28,925 nucleotides of DNA from a virus, in the IMG/VR virus record IMGVR_UViG_3300030117_002102, positions 1 through 28,925 of that record. One strand, written 5' to 3'. The notes beneath the pieces were generated by a model. It was not told the DNA's origin. It searched no databases and worked only from the letters and a program-made list of their open reading frames with translations. Of this stretch, positions 23,998 to 28,925 are shown one piece after another (position 1 is the stretch's first letter; each line of letters begins with the position of its first letter). Position numbers and translations under genes: made by a program.

Positions 23998-25510
23998 CGT
24001 ATTTACATGTTTCTTTGTTGTATTTCAGTTGACATGCGACACCTACTTCACCTGAATATCGGTTTTTTAGAACACGCAAGATAGTTGTATCTTCAGCTTC
24101 CGTTTGTTGGTTTCTTTCCAGTCCCCATACTTCATCTGCTAGTTGGCTTATTGCTGCGCTTCCCCTCAGTTGACCAAGAGTTACACGTGCGCCTTCTTCG
24201 TGATTCTTATCTGTTTGTGTTCTTCGTAGATGAGATACCAAGAATAGTTTTATTCCTGTCTTTTCAACTAAACTTCGTAGCTTAGTCATGGTGGTGTCGA
24301 TCATCTTTCTCTCATCTCCATCTAATCCGGAAATCAATATACTCAGATGGTCCAAAAATATGGTCTTCGTTTCGAGCGCGAGTGCCATATATTCAATGCG
24401 ACTGTAGATAATATCAGGATCAGCACTCCCGAAGTGGTCATAAAGAAAGAGATTCCAGTTTTTGAGCGTGTAGTCATATGCTTCTTGTAATGTTTCCTTG
24501 GTATGTTCTCCAAGATGTAATGCTTTACCAGTAGCTACAGACATCAAGCCTAAAGCTGTTCTTCTATTTGATTCTTCTAGTGCGATATACCCGACACGCT
24601 CGTCCTTGTCTAAGAAGTGAGTCGCCAACTGTCTTGTCAGGGTTGATTTACCTTGACCTGTTCCTGCACTTATTACCGTCAGCTCTCCGTATCTACAACC
24701 ATGAGTAAGTCTTTGCAGTCCTGCAAATGGATACTCAAAGTCACATGGAGGACTAGGATTAGTGACTAATTCCAGAAGCGATTTACCATCGACGATGCCA
24801 TCCGGTTGATACGGCGACGCATTCCAGATCGCTTTACGAATAGCCTCTGAATCTCCAGCTTGGAGAGCATCAGAAGCATCTTTGTACGGATCCTGAAGGT
24901 GAGCAATTTTAACTCTCCCAGATGGTAAGAGAGAAGCCACCTGCTCCGTTGCTTTCTGACCAGCCTCGTCCTTGTCAAAGAATAAGATAATTTCTTTATA
25001 ACCTTGGAAAAGCTGGAGTTGTTTCTGTATATCTTTCTTTGCCGACGCTGCACCATGAGGAAGGGAAACATGCGCCCAGTTAGGGTAGGCTTCCCAGCCC
25101 GAAGCAGCATCGAGTTCACCTTCATATACAATGATAAGTTTGCCAGTAGAAGGAATGAGAGACTGACCAAATAAAGTATCTGTAGTAGTTCCCTCATACT
25201 TAAAGTCCTTTAACTTGCTTTTGGTTTTGAATCCTCGAAGTGTTTTATCGCTGCTGTAATAAGGGAAGCGGAGAAGTTCTCCGTCTCTATATATTTTGTA
25301 GTGTTCGCAGGTTGCTTCACTGATTCTTCGTTTTTGCAGCCTTTGGGCTGATCCTTTGAATGTGACATTGGTGGGCATATGATTGTGATAATTTTTTGTC
25401 GTTAAGTTTTGACAACTAAAACAAAATGTATTTCCGTCGCTATATATAGCTTTCGCATCTGAAGAGCCACACACTTCGCATGGCTCATGTCTTAAAAACT
25501 CTGCTGTCAT
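23954..25510 (-). CDS. 4: Primase-helicase (T7 gp4-like)
   Basis: A 518-residue bifunctional protein from ATG 25510, sharing ATGA with the gene 3 stop (a TTG three codons upstream is less likely). Zinc-binding domain: Cys11, Cys14, Cys30, Cys33 (CEVCGSSD...FCFSC). Toprim primase core: IVYEGELDAASG and ILFFDKDEAGQKA near residues 130-185. RecA-type helicase: Walker A SAGTGQGKSTLTRQLA near residue 280, Walker B-like TIFLDHLSIL near residue 380, and LFLVSHLRR, then GQLRGSAAISQLADEVWGLER. The C-terminus is TEPIFNPQTDF; T7 gp4 also ends in an acidic tail with Phe that binds polymerase. It unwinds DNA and primes the lagging strand. Confidence 0.96.
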   Translation of the reverse strand: MTAEFLRHEPCEVCGSSDAKAIYSDGNTFCFSCQNLTTKNYHNHMPTNVTFKGSAQRLQKRRISEATCEHYKIYRDGELLRFPYYSSDKTLRGFKTKSKLKDFKYEGTTTDTLFGQSLIPSTGKLIIVYEGELDAASGWEAYPNWAHVSLPHGAASAKKDIQKQLQLFQGYKEIILFFDKDEAGQKATEQVASLLPSGRVKIAHLQDPYKDASDALQAGDSEAIRKAIWNASPYQPDGIVDGKSLLELVTNPSPPCDFEYPFAGLQRLTHGCRYGELTVISAGTGQGKSTLTRQLATHFLDKDERVGYIALEESNRRTALGLMSVATGKALHLGEHTKETLQEAYDYTLKNWNLFLYDHFGSADPDIIYSRIEYMALALETKTIFLDHLSILISGLDGDERKMIDTTMTKLRSLVEKTGIKLFLVSHLRRTQTDKNHEEGARVTLGQLRGSAAISQLADEVWGLERNQQTEAEDTTILRVLKNRYSGEVGVACQLKYNKETCKYDETTEPIFNPQTDF

Positions 25511-25863
25511 TTCAACCAATCAACTGGAATGCAGTGTGCAGCGCACCATAATATTCCGTATCGCTCACACCATTTTGCATAGGTTGTTTTGCTTTTTTTG
25601 GAAATCCTTTTGTATGGATCTTGAAAGACCATACGAAGATCTATTGTTGGGTTATCTTTTATGACTTGTCTTATTTTTCGCCTAGATGGTGGATCCCAAT
25701 ATCCTTTAACCTCTAGGATTACTCCATTATTCGGTAATACAAAATCAGGAGTATAGCTGTGTTGGATAGTGTAAGGGTAGGACGCTTCCTCATATTCGTA
25801 GTCAACGCCCAACGTTACTAATAGATCAGCTACTTTCTCTTCAAGTCCTGATCGAAATGCCAT
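25507..25863 (-). CDS. 3: Endonuclease I, Holliday junction resolvase (T7 gp3-like)
   Basis: A 118-residue protein (T7 gp3 is 149) with the family catalytic set: Glu8 in FRSGLEEKV, Asp40 in YTPDFVLP, Glu51 and Lys53 in ILEVKGYW, matching T7 Glu20, Asp55, Glu65 and Lys67. It cleaves four-way junctions and helps degrade host DNA. It lacks T7's lysine-rich C-terminal tail. ATG overlaps the gene 2.5 stop (TAATG) and its stop overlaps gene 4 (ATGA). Confidence 0.95.
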   Translation of the reverse strand: MAFRSGLEEKVADLLVTLGVDYEYEEASYPYTIQHSYTPDFVLPNNGVILEVKGYWDPPSRRKIRQVIKDNPTIDLRMVFQDPYKRISKKSKTTYAKWCERYGILWCAAHCIPVDWLK

Positions 25864-26432
25864 TAGAAGTCGTCTTCTACTGAGCTTGGTGTCGTGTCAG
25901 GTGTCACGTTTGGGTCTTGTGTCTTAAATCCAGCAGTGTTGCCAAATAATTCAGCAGCTCCTTGATCGTCAAGATCACCTGTATCCACACCTACCTCTGA
26001 CTGCACACTTACTATCTGAACTCCAGACAACTTGAGTGATGTTCCATAGGTCACGCCATCTCTAAGTATGTATGGTTTCTGAGTAAATCCAAGCTTAACT
26101 TTGCTGCCTGAATAAACTGGTGTACTTTCGTCCTTGATTGGTGTACCTTCAGTATCAACAATCGGAGGTCTCTTTTCATCTGACCAAGAAAACTTGATTA
26201 GGTACTTACCTTTCGATACCTCTTCCCATGGTGTAGGTTTTAGTGTCGATCTCTTTGGGTTCTTAAGTTTACTCTCTGCCCACTTTAGGCATTCGTCTCT
26301 TTCATCTTCTAGCGTAGAGATTAAGTCTTCTCCTACTACAGCTTTTAATGAATAGCCAAACTTACTTGGCTTCAACACAGCCTGAAAACCTTCAAGGGTT
26401 ACAGGCTCGGGTGTTACGTGTATGTTTCTCAT
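25863..26432 (-). CDS. 2.5: Single-stranded DNA-binding protein (T7 gp2.5-like)
   Basis: A 189-residue protein (T7 gp2.5 is 232) between RNA polymerase and endonuclease, the T7 order. It has a beta-rich core (LKPTPWEEVSKGKYLIKFSW, then VYSGSKVKLGFTQKPYIL and GTSLKLSGVQIVSVQSE) and an acidic C-terminus ending SSVEDDF. The terminal Phe after acids is the T7 gp2.5 hallmark and is needed to contact polymerase and helicase. ATG overlaps the RNA polymerase stop (TAATG). Confidence 0.9.
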   Translation of the reverse strand: MRNIHVTPEPVTLEGFQAVLKPSKFGYSLKAVVGEDLISTLEDERDECLKWAESKLKNPKRSTLKPTPWEEVSKGKYLIKFSWSDEKRPPIVDTEGTPIKDESTPVYSGSKVKLGFTQKPYILRDGVTYGTSLKLSGVQIVSVQSEVGVDTGDLDDQGAAELFGNTAGFKTQDPNVTPDTTPSSVEDDF

Positions 26433-28807
26433 TAACAGAAAAAATATTGTGAATCAATTACGGCTTCTGGTTTTAAGTCGCCAATAATCGGTGGTTCAGA
26501 CTCTGACCCGATAGATCGAGCAAAGTCTTTTAATGGTTCATGCTCCGCAAATAGGTGCATGTAAGTTTCTCGTACGAGAGTGGACAGTTTACACATATCA
26601 GTAGCTAAACAAAGCACTGAATCATGTATTGTCGCTATTGGTTTTTTGAATTTAGTTGCTGCGAAATGCAATAAAGAAGCATCTAGTGAGTGAATTAGAT
26701 TTGGAGCTGTAGCGTTTTTATGATGTTTTAAGTCAACTACCTTTTTTTCACTACCAATTACAAGCTGACATCTTCCCATTAACATAGTGTCAATACGAAT
26801 AAGTTTTCCTGAGTTTTTCATTAACTTTTGATGTACTTTAAAGCCACTTGGAGATCTCCAAACTATTTCCTCTTTTCCACTTTTAATAGCTTTCGTAACT
26901 TCTTGTTCTATCCACTTCATCACGTTCATAGCTCCGGGAACTACTTCGTTCATAGCAACTCGCACAGCTTGTACGCATTGAGTTAGTTCTTCTTTATCAA
27001 CTTCTACTCCCTTTTCCTTAAAGGCGTCCCTGATATATGACCTATTACTAAAGGGTTTAGCATTGTAAGGTATTGTCATCACGCACCTTTTGGTTACTTT
27101 CCTGTCCCAGTAAGGCTTTAACCTGTCAGGAATAGCCTCCACGCTCCTTGAAGCGATGGTTGCATAGGCGTCTTGGGGTTTGTTACTTCCAATGACATTT
27201 ACCATGCGAGCAGTGGAGGCGTCCTTGGCGAGACCGGCGAGAATCTGAAGACCACTACATGTAGCGTCTACTGCTACAGGAAGATGTGTTACGTCCGTGT
27301 GTCCCAAGATGAGACTGACATACTCATTTGCAGCAGCCAAAAATAACCATGGTTCGTCTGCATTTTCCCAGTCAGCGATGTATTTGATTGGGTCTTTAAC
27401 TATTCTGAATACAAGATCTTGATTAGCTGGTATTGATACCCACTCTAATCTTTCTTGCATCGTAGCTTTATCTAGTCCATACGTAGTTGCTAACTGAAAC
27501 TTGATCCACTCCAAACCTTTTGGTGTTATCTTTGCACCTTCACTAAAGAGAATTAGACTTTTTCCAAAGTCAGTATCTTGAATTGAAAGTACCGAAGGTA
27601 TGGGATATGCTCTTCCACGGTAATCAAACGAAAAAGGTATGTAGAAATCCTTACCTTTAAACTCACGTACAACATTCATAGTCATGCGTGTTCGACAGGA
27701 CTTACGCACCTCTGCTGCCTGTTTGTTCATCGCTTTTGTTTTTGATCTTTTCCACTCTGTCCATACTTCCTTGCTCGCATCTTCATGCGGTTTAGGTTGG
27801 ATAGGGTGACTAACAATAGGTTTAAATTTACCTACTTCTATTTCTTTCTCTTCTAATTCCTCCGCAACTTGTACTATAAAGTTATTTAACTTGTATTTTA
27901 CGGATTGAAGAGAATTAATAAATTCATAAGGAAGTTCTTCTCCCTGTATATATGAGGGATCGGTTTTTCGTACAAATTGATGGCATTTATTAAGGTCATT
28001 TAATAGATAACCGCCATCTTGTAACTGGTTCCAATTTCTTGGCTTAATAAGCATAGGCTTAGCCAAAGGACTAAAAGTTTCTGCAACTTTAATAAGAGTT
28101 TCTTTGTGTTCAATTAATTCTTGAGTAGGAGTTAGTAAATTTAATTTATTATTTTTACTTGCCATGACAACTACTCTTTCAAACCATTTAGTTTCTTCAC
28201 AAAATACATCAACGCACCATGCTCCAAGTTTATTTTTAATACTTTTACTCCATGTAATCCAAGGTGTAATGCCACATTTATGGATAGTTGTTTGTATTGA
28301 TTTTCTTTTATATGCAGTTCCTTTAGATTCGTGCCAATAATTCTTTTTTAAAGTAGCAAATAAAGCCGGTGCTTTTTCATCGTAGTATCTAAGTTGACAG
28401 TCAGCTTCAATTGCGTTTGCGATGCTTGTGACAATATTTTCAACACGATGTTTTGTCTTTCTAGAAGAGAATACATGATCGAATATTATCTTACCTGTAA
28501 TTAAAGCTATTAACTCAGAAGGTATAGGAAATAAATATTGATTTAAAAAAGCAACACCTCTTCCAGCATGTTTGCGTGAATATTCTTTCTTATCATCTAT
28601 TGCCTTAATTATTGTAGGCAAGATAGCAGTTATTGATGCTGAGCCATAAACAGTAGCGGAAGCATATGTTTGATCTTCTAGTTTTTTTGTATTCAAACGA
28701 AGCTTTTCTATTCCACCACTTATACATTTACGCTCGAACTCCTGCTGATCCTCAATCTGTTTTTCGGTAAGCATGCTCGGTAGATTTTTCTGTGCACTTT
28801 CGTACAC
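26432..28807 (-). CDS. 1: Single-subunit phage RNA polymerase (T7 gp1-like)
   Basis: A 791-residue polymerase (T7 is 883). Catalytic signs: LPVAVDATCSGLQILAGLAK (Asp537-equivalent), KRCVMTIPYNAKPFSNRSY (Lys631/Tyr639-equivalent region), IHDSVLCLATD (Asp812-equivalent) and FYIPFSFDYRGRAYPIPS before the palm. The segment around NSGKLIRIDTMLMGRCQLVIG corresponds to the promoter-specificity loop region. The N-terminal third is shorter than in T7. The protein ends DSQYFFC rather than T7's FAFA. It transcribes the middle and late phage genes. The start is uncertain: GTG 28807, or ATG 28774 (MLTEKQIEDQQEF), neither with a strong ribosome binding site. A terminator and a tRNA-Leu fragment lie just upstream. 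Confidence 0.96.
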   Translation of the reverse strand: MYESAQKNLPSMLTEKQIEDQQEFERKCISGGIEKLRLNTKKLEDQTYASATVYGSASITAILPTIIKAIDDKKEYSRKHAGRGVAFLNQYLFPIPSELIALITGKIIFDHVFSSRKTKHRVENIVTSIANAIEADCQLRYYDEKAPALFATLKKNYWHESKGTAYKRKSIQTTIHKCGITPWITWSKSIKNKLGAWCVDVFCEETKWFERVVVMASKNNKLNLLTPTQELIEHKETLIKVAETFSPLAKPMLIKPRNWNQLQDGGYLLNDLNKCHQFVRKTDPSYIQGEELPYEFINSLQSVKYKLNNFIVQVAEELEEKEIEVGKFKPIVSHPIQPKPHEDASKEVWTEWKRSKTKAMNKQAAEVRKSCRTRMTMNVVREFKGKDFYIPFSFDYRGRAYPIPSVLSIQDTDFGKSLILFSEGAKITPKGLEWIKFQLATTYGLDKATMQERLEWVSIPANQDLVFRIVKDPIKYIADWENADEPWLFLAAANEYVSLILGHTDVTHLPVAVDATCSGLQILAGLAKDASTARMVNVIGSNKPQDAYATIASRSVEAIPDRLKPYWDRKVTKRCVMTIPYNAKPFSNRSYIRDAFKEKGVEVDKEELTQCVQAVRVAMNEVVPGAMNVMKWIEQEVTKAIKSGKEEIVWRSPSGFKVHQKLMKNSGKLIRIDTMLMGRCQLVIGSEKKVVDLKHHKNATAPNLIHSLDASLLHFAATKFKKPIATIHDSVLCLATDMCKLSTLVRETYMHLFAEHEPLKDFARSIGSESEPPIIGDLKPEAVIDSQYFFC

Positions 28808-28817
28808 ATGGACAATT

Positions 28818-28847
28818 AAGAAAGGGACTAGCTTTTTAACTAATCCC
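28818..28847 (-). terminator. Likely factor-independent terminator upstream of RNA polymerase
   Basis: Minus strand: GGGATTAG, loop TTAAAAAG, then CTAGTCCC (8 pairs, one G-T) and a TTTCTT tail. It would end transcription arriving from the gene to the right, probably the integrase, just before gene 1. The T-run is interrupted, so it may be leaky. Confidence 0.7.
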
Positions 28848-28873
28848 GTCCACTAATTATTCAAATCTCGTGA

Positions 28874-28915
28874 GGATTTTAAGTCCGGCGCGTCTACCAA
28901 TTCCGCCACACTCCC
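28874..28915 (-). other. attP: Probable attP: 42-base match to the 5' part of tRNA-Leu(UAA)
   Basis: The minus strand from 28915 reads as a tRNA-Leu 5' half: acceptor strand GGGAGTG, D-arm GCGGAATTGGTAGACGC, anticodon stem CCGGA, loop CTTAAAA with anticodon TAA, then TCC, after which the match breaks (no anticodon-stem closure, T-arm or matching 3' acceptor). P-SSP7 is reported to carry a 42-base exact match to an uninterrupted host leucine tRNA gene beside its tyrosine recombinase. The length and tRNA here agree. There is no intron after the anticodon T, so the host gene targeted should be intronless. The integrase is expected just past 28925. Confidence 0.85.
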
Positions 28916-28925
28916 AAGGGGTTTC

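Noticed and set aside
24766-25197. 143-residue minus-strand ORF inside gene 4
   Set aside because: Out-of-frame shadow of the primase-helicase. Leu/Arg/Ser-rich composition is typical of a wrong frame, and gene 4 Toprim motifs cover the same bases.
28840-28925. A complete tRNA-Leu gene
   Set aside because: After the anticodon stem there is no variable arm, T-arm or matching acceptor strand; only the 42-base 5' part is present.

Overview
This window is most of the genome of a T7-like podovirus that infects marine cyanobacteria, very likely a Prochlorococcus or Synechococcus phage of the P-SSP7 type. Every convincing gene lies on the minus strand, so transcription runs from right (28.8 kb) to left (1). 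Three things point to a cyanobacterial host: a complete photosystem II psbA gene, a high-light-inducible protein gene (hli), and a phage-type ribonucleotide reductase pair. The remainder is the T7 gene set in T7 order.

Right end (28.9-21.0 kb): a 42-base piece of a leucine tRNA(UAA) gene, probably a phage attachment site, followed by a terminator. Next comes the early and DNA-metabolism block: single-subunit RNA polymerase (gene 1), ssDNA-binding protein (2.5), endonuclease I (3), primase-helicase (4), a possible 41-residue lysine-rich peptide, a DNA polymerase (5) split over two reading frames, the 5'-3' exonuclease (6), a small unknown and a DUF3310 protein.

Middle (21.1-14.2 kb): ribonucleotide reductase alpha and beta subunits, a small unknown, a proline-rich protein like T7 gp6.7/gp7.3, portal (8), scaffold (9), hli, a small unknown, psbA, a ~500-base region with small ORFs and hairpins, and the major capsid protein (10). 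The nucleotide and photosynthesis genes are embedded in the replication and virion blocks. This fits a phage that scavenges host nucleotides, keeps photosynthesis running and assembles particles in one programme.

Left part (13.1 kb-1): a strong terminator between genes 10 and 11 where T7 has T-phi. Then tail tube A (11), tail tube B (12), an internal virion protein (13-like), core proteins 14, 15 and 16, the tail fibre (17) with long 10-residue repeats, and the start of a second fibre-like gene running off the left edge. Terminase genes would be expected further left and the integrase further right; neither is in the window.

Gene packing is extreme. Many neighbours share TAATG, TGATG or ATGA stop-start overlaps and few genes have a strong Shine-Dalgarno sequence, so translational coupling seems to be the rule. 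The points most worth checking are the split DNA polymerase, the tRNA-Leu attachment site, the reductase beta subunit without a tyrosine at the usual radical position, and the psbA-capsid intergenic region.
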